From the IMG/VR virus record IMGVR_UViG_3300018417_000005, positions 25,368 through 89,367 of that record: a DNA stretch of 64,000 nt; one strand, written 5' to 3'. The stretch is from a virus. The notes beneath the pieces were generated by a model that was not told where the DNA came from, did not search any database, and saw only the letters and a program-made list of their open reading frames with translations. Numbering within the stretch: position 1 is the first letter of the stretch; each line of letters opens with the position of its first letter. Below, one piece after another: positions 25,821 through 35,171 of the stretch. The position numbers were made by a program, and so were the translations under genes.

Positions 25821-26573
25821 ATGGAAATGCGCAACTTATTAAAATTAATGGAAGACAGTGGTTACGAGGATATGTCTCAAGAGCCAGGTCAAGAAGTAAC
25901 TGACGAAGTAGATACTGTAACAGTTGATATTCCTCTATTAATTCGTATGTTAGAATACGCAAGAGAAGATGCGCAGACTGATATGGACTTACACGATGTA
26001 ACTGAAAAAATGATCGAGCTTGCAAAATCCGGTACACTTACAATGGATAACTATGATAGCATTGTAAACAGAGGAGAGGCAGTAGAAGAAGGCCCAGTAG
26101 CATTTAATCAAGCAGACGGCGACGAAGACGAATTAGAAGCAGAGTTAGCAGATCAAGAAGACGAGCGCGACGGCCGTTACGGCGAAGACGGTACAGACTT
26201 TAGTGACAACCCATTCCGCAATCTACCAGACGATGAAGAAATTAACGAAAATTTCGGCTACGGTGTAACAACCGGAACAGATTCGGACGAACATATAAAT
26301 TATACGCAGACCAAAAATGTCGGAAACGGTACAGTAACTATTTCCGCAAATGCAACGAATATGAGCGAATTACACGATATGTTAAAACTTGCTGGTATTA
26401 GTGTAGACGGGTCTCCTGCGGCACCAACTAGCGAACCCGAAGTAGTAGTTGAGCCGGAACAGCCAGCGCCACTTTGTGGATGCGGCAGTGATGACGCCGA
26501 TGTAAGTTACAGTACAGACAAACAAGAAATTGCGGATAAGCTAAGATCAGCTTTACAAGCAAGGTTAGGATAA
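25821..26573 (+). CDS. Acidic protein with possible capsid-targeting start
   Basis: 250 residues, highly acidic. Starts MEMRNLLKLMEDSGYED (LME-D, residues 9-12). The C-terminal part has MLKLAGISVDGSP and a CGCGSDDAD knot. The repeated N-terminal pattern shared with the previous gene suggests a duplicated leader. Ends 1 nt before the gp17 start region, so co-translated with the terminase. Confidence 0.5.
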   Translation: MEMRNLLKLMEDSGYEDMSQEPGQEVTDEVDTVTVDIPLLIRMLEYAREDAQTDMDLHDVTEKMIELAKSGTLTMDNYDSIVNRGEAVEEGPVAFNQADGDEDELEAELADQEDERDGRYGEDGTDFSDNPFRNLPDDEEINENFGYGVTTGTDSDEHINYTQTKNVGNGTVTISANATNMSELHDMLKLAGISVDGSPAAPTSEPEVVVEPEQPAPLCGCGSDDADVSYSTDKQEIADKLRSALQARLG

Positions 26574-28160
26574 ATGGCTAGAGGAACAGCAGATACAAGC
26601 CTGATTAAATCAGGCTATGCTAAAGTTACCTACGACGAACGCACATTAAAAGATTTTAAAAATTGTTGCGACCCAGATAAGGGTGCATTGTATTTTATGG
26701 TTAACCATATGCAAATACAGCATCCTACTAGAGGTGGCATTCCTTTCGAACCTTACGACTATCAACTAGACCTAGTTGAGAATTACAACAATAATAGATT
26801 TAGCATAAACATGTGCGGAAGGCAGTTAGGTAAAACTACTGTAGCCGCAGGATACCTTTTGTGGTACGCAATGTTTAAGCCAGACTCTACTATTCTTGTA
26901 GCGGCACATAAACAAAGTGGTGCTAATGAAATCATGCAACGTATTAGATATGCGTATGAAAGCGCACCAGACCATATACGAGCAGGTGTAACAGAATATA
27001 ACAAAGGCAGTATTTCCTTTGACAACGGTTCCCGTATAGTAAGTACTACAACAACAGAAAACACTGGTCGTGGTATGTCACTTACGTTAGTGTACTTAGA
27101 CGAGTTTGCGTTCGTGCCTAGCAGAATAGCTAAAGAGTTTTGGACTTCGTTGTCTCCTACATTGTCAACAGGTGGTAAGTGTATTGTAACTTCTACACCT
27201 AACAGTGACGATGATACGTTTGCTGTTATTTGGCACGAAGCTAATAAGAAAATAGACGCATACGGAAATCCGAGTGCGCTTGGTCGTAACCAATTTAGTC
27301 CTCTTTTAATTAAGTGGGATGAACATCCTGATAGAGACGACGAGTGGGCTGAAGCAGAGCGTAGTAGAATCGGCGAAGAAAGATTTAGACGTGAACATGA
27401 ATGCGAATTTGTTATCTACGACGAGACACTTATTAGCGCATTGACTTTATTAGAGATGCGAGGCATCGAACCTAAAAACAAAACTCATACACAAATTAGA
27501 TGGTATGATACTCCTAAAGCAGATAATATATACAGCGTTAGCTTAGACCCAGCATCTGGTACAGGCGGCGATAATGCGGCCTTACAGGTAATGGAAGTTA
27601 ATACTATGCGTCAAGTAGGCGAGTGGTGTAATAACACAACCCCTATAGAAGGACAGATAAAAGTAATGATGGAAATCCTAGTCTACTTAAGAGACTGCGG
27701 TTGCCACGAGCTTTACTGGAGTGTAGAAAATAACACTATAGGCGAAGCCGCTTTAGTTGTTATTCGCGACACAGGAGAAGAATCATTCCCAGGTGAATTT
27801 TTACATGAACCTAAAAAAGTTGCAGGGAAGCGCGGACGTAAAGGCTTTGCTACTACGCATAGGTCTAAAATGGAAGCCTGCTTAAACTTTAAACGTTTAG
27901 TTGAACACCAGAAAATTCAGTTAAATAGCAAGCCTCTAATAAGTGAACTTAAAAACTTCATAGCAAGAAACTCAAGTTTTTCAGCTAAGCCAGGAGAAAT
28001 GGACGACTTAGTAATGAGCATGATCTTAAATATACGTATGATTACATTCATCGGAACTTTCGAAGACCATATCTACGACACTGTAAACAGTAGTTTAGGA
28101 TTAGACATATACGGCGACGACGATGACTGGGATGGACCACTACCTATCGGAATTCTGTAG
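26574..28160 (+). CDS. 17: Terminase large subunit gp17
   Basis: 528 residues (T4 gp17 610). ATPase: Walker A CGRQLGKTT (81-89), Walker B LTLVYLDEF (170-178) with catalytic E177, and coupling motif TSTPN (207-211). Nuclease domain: VSLDPASGTGGDNAALQV with D325, later acidic residues and the closing AKPGEMDDLVMSMILN helix. It powers DNA packaging and cuts concatemers. Start follows the previous stop directly, with AGGA upstream. Confidence 0.96.
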   Translation: MARGTADTSLIKSGYAKVTYDERTLKDFKNCCDPDKGALYFMVNHMQIQHPTRGGIPFEPYDYQLDLVENYNNNRFSINMCGRQLGKTTVAAGYLLWYAMFKPDSTILVAAHKQSGANEIMQRIRYAYESAPDHIRAGVTEYNKGSISFDNGSRIVSTTTTENTGRGMSLTLVYLDEFAFVPSRIAKEFWTSLSPTLSTGGKCIVTSTPNSDDDTFAVIWHEANKKIDAYGNPSALGRNQFSPLLIKWDEHPDRDDEWAEAERSRIGEERFRREHECEFVIYDETLISALTLLEMRGIEPKNKTHTQIRWYDTPKADNIYSVSLDPASGTGGDNAALQVMEVNTMRQVGEWCNNTTPIEGQIKVMMEILVYLRDCGCHELYWSVENNTIGEAALVVIRDTGEESFPGEFLHEPKKVAGKRGRKGFATTHRSKMEACLNFKRLVEHQKIQLNSKPLISELKNFIARNSSFSAKPGEMDDLVMSMILNIRMITFIGTFEDHIYDTVNSSLGLDIYGDDDDWDGPLPIGIL

Positions 28161-28165
28161 TATTT

Positions 28166-28173
28166 GATAAATA
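28166..28173 (+). promoter_or_regulatory. Late promoter (GATAAATA), leaderless
   Basis: ATG at 28179 lies 5 nt after the element; the in-frame TTG at 28164 is inside the promoter and cannot be in the transcript. Confidence 0.75.
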
Positions 28174-28178
28174 CAATT

Positions 28179-30599
28179 ATGAGTATTAATATCGAATCAG
28201 TCGCAGAGAAAATTTTTAACATCTTAAAGGGATTTGGATATCCAGTCAATAGCTACGGTGATGATGGCAAGATAGCCGTTGATCCGTCACAAGCAACAAG
28301 ATTTGTAGTAAACAAGCCCAACCTTCTTGTTAGGATTGACAGAGAAACTGACACTATAAGCCTAAGCACTAGCGAAAAGCAAAGTGACACTAAGCTACAT
28401 AAAATGTTAAAAAACTTAAGTCAAGAATATTTAATGAACTTTGACTTTAGAATCTTCGGAAAAACACTAAAGCCTAAAGGCGAGACTGTTGATATAGCTA
28501 AAAAACAGGACCCAGATATGATGGAAGACATTAACAGAATACGAAAACTAGCAGGCCTAGCTGAAAGCTGGGACGACTACGAAGATTTAGAAACTGATCC
28601 AATGGATCCACCAGTTAACATGTGCCCAGACTGTGAAGGCACCGGTACTGATACAGCAGGCGAGACTTGCCAATCATGTGGCGGGGAAGGCGCCATACAC
28701 GAAGGTACACTAAACACTATCGGACGCAAGATGGGCATTTCTTCTACTAAAGGAAAACCAGATCCGAGGAAAGCCCCGACGTGGGCAACTGCTATAGGCC
28801 AAGTGCCGAGCGGCGCCTGGCACTGGCTTGAAAAAGAAGGTCCAGTAGAAACAGACGATTCTAACGAGTACTTTCCTCTAAGTGGCAAAACTGAATTTAC
28901 AGGATTCATAAGTCCATTTGAAGGCGATCCCGAAACACTATCTGATTTTGCCCGAGCAGATTATAACTCAGAGGAAAGCCAAATGAATGAATTCAGAGAC
29001 GATTCCGACGACGATGATTTTGAAAGAGGACAACAACTCGAACAAATTATACAAAAAGTATTCAGAGCGGCAAAGAAAACTATACCGCTAAGATCAGTAA
29101 AAGGGAAAAGAACAGGCTCAGCAGTAACAGAAAAGATTTTTAAAATGCTACGTCAGGCTATAGACGCAGACATGGCTCGCTGGGTATTAGAAAAACATCC
29201 AGACATGGGCACTGATCTATCAGGAAACGTTGACACTGAATCTGCCCCGGAAGACTTAGTGGCAGATGAGCTGTCAGATTTCATATATCAAATGTTAAGA
29301 AAAGATCACGGATTACCAAATGGGCTTGAGGAAAATCAAATAGACGAAGAAACTTTAAACGAGATCGCTGGCACTTTGGCCGGACTGGGCGCAGGAGCAA
29401 TTGCAGCCGCCCTTAAGAAATACGGTAAATCAAAAAGATCAGCCGCGCAACGTACAGTTGATACTTATTATTCGAATAAAAACCGTGACGAGGAAGGCGC
29501 CGAGATAGCTGATAAATTTGCTAGGAATAATCGCGGTAACTACCAAGCTAGCAAGAGAGCAGTTAACAAAGTTAAACGTCCAGAAACTAAAAAGAGACAC
29601 CAGGACGTTATTGATCAGCAGAACCGTGCTTATAAATATTACGACGACAATCAAAAGAAATCTTATATCAAACAATTATCTCCATCAGAAAGCCTAGGAG
29701 AAGGATTCGGTAGCATGACCGGAAGTAGTAAAACAAGCTACCAACCACTTGACAATGTAAAAATTGTTGTTAAACATAAGAAGCCGGTAGCTGAAGATGT
29801 ACGTGGAGCGCGTAGCAGAAACATCCATAGTATCTTTATCCAACGTGGCGAAGAAAGATTTAAAATGGCAGAGAATAGCTTGCCAGCGGCACGAGCAGTT
29901 GCACGTCATATTAGTAAAGGTGGCGAGATGCACGACGAAATAAGCGAGCAAATTATAAACATGGCAAGCGACTATGAGAAGCTACGCGAATTTGTACGCT
30001 ATGTAAAATCGAGTAATTTAGTAAACGAATCCAACGAAGATTACGTACAGCTAGCAGTCGAAAACATTAAGAATATTCGAGAAACATTTAAGAAACTTAG
30101 TGGTGCTAAATCCTACGAGAAAACAGTAGAAAGTTTGGTACAAACCGCCAGCGCAGAATTGCTCGAAGATGACGTAGACTTAGAAAGCAAGTTTACTGAA
30201 ACACATTTTGATAGCAAAGTAGAAAACGTACTAGGCACACTTAAAACGTTAAGTTACAAAAAGAAGGCATACGAAGCGGCAATTACTAAAGCTGTTAAAA
30301 CTGAAACATTCGAAAATCTAAAAGATATGCTACATGAAGCTGATGTTTTAGATTTCCAAACCCCACAAGCTAGGTTAGGTTACCAAATTAACCAACTAGG
30401 TCATAGCGCAACTAACCCTGAACTAGGACAGTTCTTACAGGGATTAAGCAAAAGGGTAACTGAAGGCGGATCTTTAAACCAATTTGAGTACGGAACTGTA
30501 AAAAGTTGCTTATTGAGCGCAAACACAGTACCACAAGCACCAGCTACTGGAGATGACATATCCGAAAGCTATGTTAGCTTTTTTAACCAGTTTGACTAG
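28179..30599 (+). CDS. Large 806-residue putative head-associated protein with DnaJ-like zinc motif
   Basis: Starts MSINIESVAEKIFNILKG. An internal segment INRIRKLAGLAESWDD (about residues 117-132) has an LAE-S site. A zinc knuckle CPDCEGTGTD..CQSCGGEGA (about 149-173) is of the DnaJ CxxCxGxG type. A Gly/Ala stretch (AGTLAGLGAGAIAAALKKYGK, about 405) may contact membrane or DNA. SIFIQRGEERFKMAENSLPAARAVA (about 550) is a segment I associate with marine T4-like phages. Function unknown. It is placed after gp17 under its own late promoter. Confidence 0.6.
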   Translation: MSINIESVAEKIFNILKGFGYPVNSYGDDGKIAVDPSQATRFVVNKPNLLVRIDRETDTISLSTSEKQSDTKLHKMLKNLSQEYLMNFDFRIFGKTLKPKGETVDIAKKQDPDMMEDINRIRKLAGLAESWDDYEDLETDPMDPPVNMCPDCEGTGTDTAGETCQSCGGEGAIHEGTLNTIGRKMGISSTKGKPDPRKAPTWATAIGQVPSGAWHWLEKEGPVETDDSNEYFPLSGKTEFTGFISPFEGDPETLSDFARADYNSEESQMNEFRDDSDDDDFERGQQLEQIIQKVFRAAKKTIPLRSVKGKRTGSAVTEKIFKMLRQAIDADMARWVLEKHPDMGTDLSGNVDTESAPEDLVADELSDFIYQMLRKDHGLPNGLEENQIDEETLNEIAGTLAGLGAGAIAAALKKYGKSKRSAAQRTVDTYYSNKNRDEEGAEIADKFARNNRGNYQASKRAVNKVKRPETKKRHQDVIDQQNRAYKYYDDNQKKSYIKQLSPSESLGEGFGSMTGSSKTSYQPLDNVKIVVKHKKPVAEDVRGARSRNIHSIFIQRGEERFKMAENSLPAARAVARHISKGGEMHDEISEQIINMASDYEKLREFVRYVKSSNLVNESNEDYVQLAVENIKNIRETFKKLSGAKSYEKTVESLVQTASAELLEDDVDLESKFTETHFDSKVENVLGTLKTLSYKKKAYEAAITKAVKTETFENLKDMLHEADVLDFQTPQARLGYQINQLGHSATNPELGQFLQGLSKRVTEGGSLNQFEYGTVKSCLLSANTVPQAPATGDDISESYVSFFNQFD

Positions 30600-30616
30600 T
30601 AAAAACGCAGTAAAAA

Positions 30617-30624
30617 GATAAATA
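30617..30624 (+). promoter_or_regulatory. Candidate late promoter (GATAAATA)
   Basis: Between the 806-residue protein and gp32. With the sigma70 promoter downstream it could give gp32 both early and late transcription. Confidence 0.5.
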
Positions 30625-30639
30625 AAATTGTTAGAAATG

Positions 30640-30671
30640 TTAGCTGTTAATTAATTTAAATTAGCAGTTGA
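30640..30671 (+). repeat. Direct repeat TTAGCNGTTRA, 21-bp period, upstream of gp32 promoter
   Basis: TTAGCTGTTAA at 30640-30650 and TTAGCAGTTGA at 30661-30671, one copy overlapping the -35 box. The second copy extends to AATTAGCAGTTGAC, which recurs before uvsW. A two-turn spacing suits a DNA-binding activator or repressor. Confidence 0.55.
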
Positions 30672-30695
30672 CAAATCTATCTTAGGCACTATAAT
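30668..30695 (+). promoter_or_regulatory. Sigma70-type promoter for gp32
   Basis: TTGACA (30668-30673), 16-bp spacer, TATAAT (30690-30695). Leader of about 70 nt. Confidence 0.85.
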
Positions 30696-30703
30696 AAGGC
30701 ACA

Positions 30704-30734
30704 GTAAGAATTGTTTTATAAAACAAAGGCTTAC
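30704..30734 (+). promoter_or_regulatory. Hairpin in the gp32 mRNA leader
   Basis: GTAAG...CTTAC outer stem enclosing the 16-nt palindrome TTGTTTTATAAAACAA. It lies 40 nt before the gp32 start. T4 gp32 represses its own mRNA through a structured leader, so a similar role is plausible. Confidence 0.55.
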
Positions 30735-30773
30735 AAACAAGGCACATATGGCATAATAATAAGGAGAATCATC

Positions 30774-31802
30774 ATGGCCCAATCACAATTAGAAGCAATG
30801 CGAGCAAAGCTCAAAGCAATGGAATCAAAAGGTTCCGACTCTAGCAGTAACACCCCATCCGATAACGCAATTTACCCATTCTGGAACATTGACGAAGGTA
30901 CATCAGCTACCATGCGTTTCTTACCAGACGGTGATGAAAACAACACATTTTTCTGGGTAGAACGAAATATGATTCGTTTGACCTTCCCCGGCGTAAAAGG
31001 CGGAGAACAGAATAAAATGGTAACTGTACAAGTACCTTGCATGGAAATGTGGGGAGAAACTTGCCCAGTACTAACAGAAGTACGCCCTTGGTTTAAAGAC
31101 CCTAGCTTAGAAGATATGGGTCGCAAATACTGGAAGAAACGTTCTTATATTTTCCAAGGATTTGTAACTGAAAACCCTCTGAGCGAAACTGCTCCAGAAA
31201 ATCCAATTAGACGTTTTGTTATAGGTCCACAGATCTTTAACATTATTAAAGGTGCGCTAATGGATGCAGATATGGAAAATCTCCCAACTGATTATCTAAA
31301 CGGTTGCGACTTTAAACTAGTGAAAACTACTAAAGGCCAGTACGCAGATTACAGCACAAGCAAATGGGCACGTAAAGAGAGTAGCATTAACGAAGAACAG
31401 TTACAGGCAATTGATACCTTTGGGTTAAACAATCTTAACGACTACTTACCAGCAAAACCAACAGCAGAAGGCCTACAAGCTATCTCTGAAATGTTTGCGG
31501 CTAGTGTAGACGGCGAGTTGTATGATCCAGCTAAATGGGGTCAGTTTTATAAGCCTTACGGTGTTGATGTTCCTAAAACTCAAACCCAAACTACTGCGCC
31601 AGCGCAGAGTGAAACTGCTCAAGCACCTGCTACCCCAACGCCAACCCCGACTGCTGATGCTAGTACAGCCGCGCCAGCACCGACAACTGTAGCTGAAACT
31701 ACTACAAGCGATGAACCGTTTGAAGCAGATCCAGCACCAGCAGGAGAGCAGAAGTCAGCCGCTGACATCCTGAGCATGATTCGCAATCGCGAAAACGGTT
31801 AA
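30774..31802 (+). CDS. 32: Single-stranded DNA-binding protein gp32
   Basis: 342 residues (T4 gp32 301). The basic N-terminus (SQLEAMRAKLKAMES) for cooperativity is followed by FWNIDEGTSATMRFLPDGD, the zinc-site region PCMEMWGETCP, and GRKYWKKRSYIFQGFV, the gp32 OB-fold pattern. The C-terminal tail is Ala/Pro/Thr-rich, then acidic, as expected for the partner-binding tail. ATG at 30774 has AAGGAGAA; an upstream in-frame ATG at 30711 lies in the structured leader and lacks a ribosome site. First gene of the recombination/replication operon. Confidence 0.93.
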   Translation: MAQSQLEAMRAKLKAMESKGSDSSSNTPSDNAIYPFWNIDEGTSATMRFLPDGDENNTFFWVERNMIRLTFPGVKGGEQNKMVTVQVPCMEMWGETCPVLTEVRPWFKDPSLEDMGRKYWKKRSYIFQGFVTENPLSETAPENPIRRFVIGPQIFNIIKGALMDADMENLPTDYLNGCDFKLVKTTKGQYADYSTSKWARKESSINEEQLQAIDTFGLNNLNDYLPAKPTAEGLQAISEMFAASVDGELYDPAKWGQFYKPYGVDVPKTQTQTTAPAQSETAQAPATPTPTPTADASTAAPAPTTVAETTTSDEPFEADPAPAGEQKSAADILSMIRNRENG

Positions 31803-31812
31803 GGAGTAAGTA

Positions 31813-32958
31813 ATGCAGAAACCATTTGACTTATCGAAATTCCGTAATGGGATTACAAAAAGTATTACAGGCATAAGTGCAGGCTTCCATGATCCGAAAG
31901 ACTGGGTTAGCACAGGAAACTATACACTCAATTATCGTATTAGCGGGGATTTCACAAAAGGAATTCCTCTTGGTAAGGTAAGTGTTTTTGCAGGCGAGTC
32001 CGGTTCAGGTAAATCTTTTATCTGTTCCGGCAACATCGTTAAGAACGCACAAGACATCGGGTGTCAAGTTGTACTGTTTGACAGTGAAAACGCACTAGAC
32101 GAAGATTGGCTTAAGGCACTCGACGTTGACACAAATCCTGACAAGTTGTTAAAGATTAGTGTTAGCATGATTGACGACGTTGCGAAAACAATGAGCGACT
32201 TCATGAAGGATTATAAAACAAACTACGGCGATTTAGATTACGAAGACATGCCAAAAATGTTATTTGTAATTGATAGCTTAGGTATGCTTTTAACTCCCAC
32301 TGATGTTGCACAGTTTGAAAAAGGTGATATGAAGGGCGATATGGGTCGTAAACCTAAAGCACTAACATCACTAGTTCGTAACATGGTAAATCAATTAGCA
32401 CCTTACCCTGTTGGCATCGTAGCAACAAACCACACTTACGCATCACAAGACATGTTTGACCCCGATGATAAAATCAGTGGCGGACAAGGCTTTATATATG
32501 CGTCAAGTATTGTTGTAGCAATGCGAAAACTTAAGCTAAAACTAGACGCTGACGGCAACAAAACAACAACTGTACAAGGTATTAGGGCGGCATGTAAAGT
32601 GATGAAAACACGTTACAGCAAACCTTTTGAATCTGTGCAAGTTGAGATTCCGTATGAATCTGGAATGAGCCCTTACAGTGGATTGCTAGATATGTTTGAA
32701 GCTATCGGCGCTATTACTAAGACTGGTAACAAGTTAGAATACGTTAGCCCAGTTACAGGCGAAATCATCAAAGAGTTCCGAAAGGCCTGGACAGATGAAA
32801 AGCTACAAGTAGTAATCGACGAATGGGATCAAAATCCTATTGCTCACCCAGAGTTGCAGGATGTCGACGCTGAAGATATTAGCGAAGTTGAAGTTGACGA
32901 TATTGATGTAGATGATGTTGTTGATCAGATGATGGAGGCTGAGACTAATGAATCTTGA
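31813..32958 (+). CDS. uvsX: RecA-like recombinase UvsX
   Basis: 381 residues (T4 UvsX 391). Walker A GESGSGKS at 61-68, Walker B MLFVIDSLGML (about 154), and loop region DKISGGQGFIYASS match UvsX. It forms filaments on ssDNA for strand invasion and recombination-dependent replication. The acidic C-terminal tail (SEVEVDDIDVDDVVDQ) fits. AAGGAG Shine-Dalgarno 11 nt after gp32. Confidence 0.95.
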   Translation: MQKPFDLSKFRNGITKSITGISAGFHDPKDWVSTGNYTLNYRISGDFTKGIPLGKVSVFAGESGSGKSFICSGNIVKNAQDIGCQVVLFDSENALDEDWLKALDVDTNPDKLLKISVSMIDDVAKTMSDFMKDYKTNYGDLDYEDMPKMLFVIDSLGMLLTPTDVAQFEKGDMKGDMGRKPKALTSLVRNMVNQLAPYPVGIVATNHTYASQDMFDPDDKISGGQGFIYASSIVVAMRKLKLKLDADGNKTTTVQGIRAACKVMKTRYSKPFESVQVEIPYESGMSPYSGLLDMFEAIGAITKTGNKLEYVSPVTGEIIKEFRKAWTDEKLQVVIDEWDQNPIAHPELQDVDAEDISEVEVDDIDVDDVVDQMMEAETNES

Positions 32959-33181
32959 TGAATCTTTTTTACATGATTTATGGGATAGTCTAAAGCCGTT
33001 TGTATCGAAAAAAGAACGCATCGCTGCCGCGGAAGCGGTAGTGAGAGCGTTTGACGACTATGCAGACTTAAGTGCCATAGAAGATCATATCGACGAATTC
33101 GATAGCGTTATGAAAGCGGCGCTATACAGCCACTTTGAAATTGTTCCCGAAGAAGAAGAAGAGGAAGATGACTGGCCATGA
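32948..33181 (+). CDS. Small acidic protein between UvsX and UvsY
   Basis: 77 residues overlapping uvsX by 11 nt and uvsY by 4 nt. Pattern LHDLWDSLKPFVSKKERIAAAE and a poly-Glu end (EEEEEEDDWP). I recall a small acidic gene at this place in other marine T4-like phages; function unknown. Likely made in fixed ratio with UvsX/UvsY by coupling. Confidence 0.65.
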   Translation: MNLDESFLHDLWDSLKPFVSKKERIAAAEAVVRAFDDYADLSAIEDHIDEFDSVMKAALYSHFEIVPEEEEEEDDWP

Positions 33182-33639
33182 GTACTTGGTATAATACAGT
33201 AGTTAGCGATTTAGGTAGGATAGCTGATGCTATTCCTTATTTCGAGAACGAACTAAAAGATGCGAAGTTTGAATGTTCCATAAAAGGAAGCCTAGAGAAA
33301 TCTAGTGCTTCCTTACCTGGAGTAACCGAGCACAGATACAACCAACTTCAGGAAGTCGAAGCAATTTTAGAACATATCGAGATTATGTTACGGCAAGAAC
33401 GTAGCAAGGTGTTTAGAAAATATCTAGAACACTATAATCGCCAGCTCTCTAGCAGAGATGCAGAAAAGTATGTAGACGGTGAACAATCAGTAATCGACCT
33501 TACACATTTATTAAATCAATTTGCTCTACTTAGAAATAAGTTTCTAGGTATCTTAAAAGGCTTAGAAGTCAAGCAATGGCAAATCGGCCATATTGTGCGT
33601 TTACGTACAGCCGGTATGGAAGATATTGTAATCGATTAA
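33178..33639 (+). CDS. uvsY: Recombination mediator UvsY
   Basis: 153 residues (T4 UvsY 137). Strong signature blocks: LPGVTEHRYNQLQEVEAILE, FRKYLEHYNRQLSSRDAEKY and KGLEVKQWQIGHIVRLR. UvsY loads UvsX on gp32-covered ssDNA. Start overlaps the previous gene. Confidence 0.93.
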   Translation: MSTWYNTVVSDLGRIADAIPYFENELKDAKFECSIKGSLEKSSASLPGVTEHRYNQLQEVEAILEHIEIMLRQERSKVFRKYLEHYNRQLSSRDAEKYVDGEQSVIDLTHLLNQFALLRNKFLGILKGLEVKQWQIGHIVRLRTAGMEDIVID

Positions 33640-33658
33640 TTGCGCCCGCAATTAGCAG

Positions 33659-33686
33659 TTGACTTATACACTAACCTGTGTATAAT
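33659..33686 (+). promoter_or_regulatory. Sigma70-type promoter for uvsW
   Basis: TTGACT (33659-33664), 16-bp spacer, TATAAT (33681-33686), preceded by AATTAGCAGTTGAC (33650-33663), the same 14-mer as at gp32. Confidence 0.8.
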
Positions 33687-33713
33687 TACATATAATAATA
33701 ATAAGAATAACCT

Positions 33714-35171
33714 ATGCGAAAGACTACCTTAGAAATCCGCGACGAAGTAAATGTTAAATTCGTTGGCCTGGATGTAACTACAAGAAGAAAAATATCCGAC
33801 GCGGCAAAATACTTTTTGCCATACGCATATCATATGCCCGCGTACAAATTAGGCAGATGGGATGGCTGTGTAAGATTTTGCGATATAGGCGGCAGAACCT
33901 ATATCAATTTATTAGAAAAACTTTTGCCTGTTGTAGCCGATGCTGGTTATGAAATCGAAATACAGGATAAGAGGCAGAACTGGAATTTTGAATTCCCTCT
34001 AATAACCGAAGAAGAATTTAAAGATATCGCCTGGCCAAAAGGACATACAGCAGAAGGCGAGCCAATCATATTAAGAGATTATCAAGTAGAGATAATCAAC
34101 CGCTTTTTAGACAATCCTCAATGTTTACAAGAAATAGCAACGGGCGCGGGCAAAACACTTATTACAGCCGCACTTAGTAAAATGGCTGAAAGGTACGGAC
34201 GCACGATTGTTATTGTTCCCAATAAAGACTTAGTTGTACAAACAGAAAAAGACTACATAAACTTAGGTTTAGACGTAGGTGTTTTGTTTGGTGACAGAAA
34301 AGAATACACAAAGACGCACACGATTTGTACTTGGCAGAGCTTAAGTGTTTTAGAAAAGAAAACTAAAGCAGGAGATGCTCCTATTGATGTAAATGAATTT
34401 TTAGAAGACGTAGTTTGTGTAATGGTAGACGAGGTACACAAGGCTAAAGCAGATGTATTGCGCGACTTATTAGCAGGTGTCTTTGCTAACGTACCTATAC
34501 GTTGGGGATTAACAGGTACAATTCCGAAAGACGAGCACGAAGCAGTTGCTTGTACATGTTGTATTGGACCTGTTATAGGAAATCTAAGCAGTAAAGAATT
34601 ACAAGATATGGGAGTGCTAGCTGATTTGGATATCGAAATGATACAGCTACAAGACGGTCCGATGGGATTTACTGGATACGCACAAGAACTAAAATGGTTG
34701 GTAACAGATCCTAAACGAGTAGAAGAAATTGGCAAAATGATTAACGGATTAAATGTAAACGGCAATACGCTAGTTCTAGTAGATAGACTTGCTACAGGCG
34801 AACTGTTAATTGAAAATAATCCAGACTGGGTGTTTGTTAGCGGAAGCATGAAGCAAACTTCTAGACAAAAAGAATACGATGATATTAGCGAAATGAACAA
34901 TAAAACAATTGTTGCTACATATGGTGTTGCGGCAGTTGGATTGAACATTCCGAGAATTTTTAACCTGGTATTATTAGAGCCAGGCAAAAGTTTTGTTCGT
35001 GTAATACAAAGCATCGGGCGAGGTGTGCGTAAAGCATCGGACAAAGATTACTTGCGCGTAATTGACCTTACTAGTAACTTAAAATACAGTAAGAAACACG
35101 CAACAGTAAGAAAGAAATATTATACGGAACAGCAGTTTAGATATAATATAACAAAAGTGGAGTATAAATGA
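33714..35171 (+). CDS. uvsW: Helicase UvsW
   Basis: 485 residues (T4 UvsW 503). SF2 helicase: Walker A ATGAGKT (142-148), DEVH box (239-242), LTGT motif III, and C-terminal GVAAVGLNIPRI / QSIGRGVRKA motifs V and VI. The N-terminal domain (about 1-90) is the UvsW-specific DNA-binding part. It unwinds D-loops and R-loops and turns origin-dependent into recombination-dependent replication. AT-rich leader with weak SD. Confidence 0.94.
   Translation: MRKTTLEIRDEVNVKFVGLDVTTRRKISDAAKYFLPYAYHMPAYKLGRWDGCVRFCDIGGRTYINLLEKLLPVVADAGYEIEIQDKRQNWNFEFPLITEEEFKDIAWPKGHTAEGEPIILRDYQVEIINRFLDNPQCLQEIATGAGKTLITAALSKMAERYGRTIVIVPNKDLVVQTEKDYINLGLDVGVLFGDRKEYTKTHTICTWQSLSVLEKKTKAGDAPIDVNEFLEDVVCVMVDEVHKAKADVLRDLLAGVFANVPIRWGLTGTIPKDEHEAVACTCCIGPVIGNLSSKELQDMGVLADLDIEMIQLQDGPMGFTGYAQELKWLVTDPKRVEEIGKMINGLNVNGNTLVLVDRLATGELLIENNPDWVFVSGSMKQTSRQKEYDDISEMNNKTIVATYGVAAVGLNIPRIFNLVLLEPGKSFVRVIQSIGRGVRKASDKDYLRVIDLTSNLKYSKKHATVRKKYYTEQQFRYNITKVEYK

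Noticed and set aside
28164-28181. TTG start for the 806-residue protein
   Set aside because: It overlaps the late promoter element, upstream of the predicted transcription start; ATG at 28179 fits the 5-nt rule.
30711-30773. Longer gp32 start
   Set aside because: The upstream ATG is inside the leader hairpin without a ribosome site; 30774 has AAGGAG and matches the gp32 N-terminus.
34253-35044. 263-residue open frame on the minus strand
   Set aside because: It lies wholly inside uvsW, has no recognisable domain, is Ser/Thr/Ile-rich like a codon shadow, and has no promoter or ribosome site.
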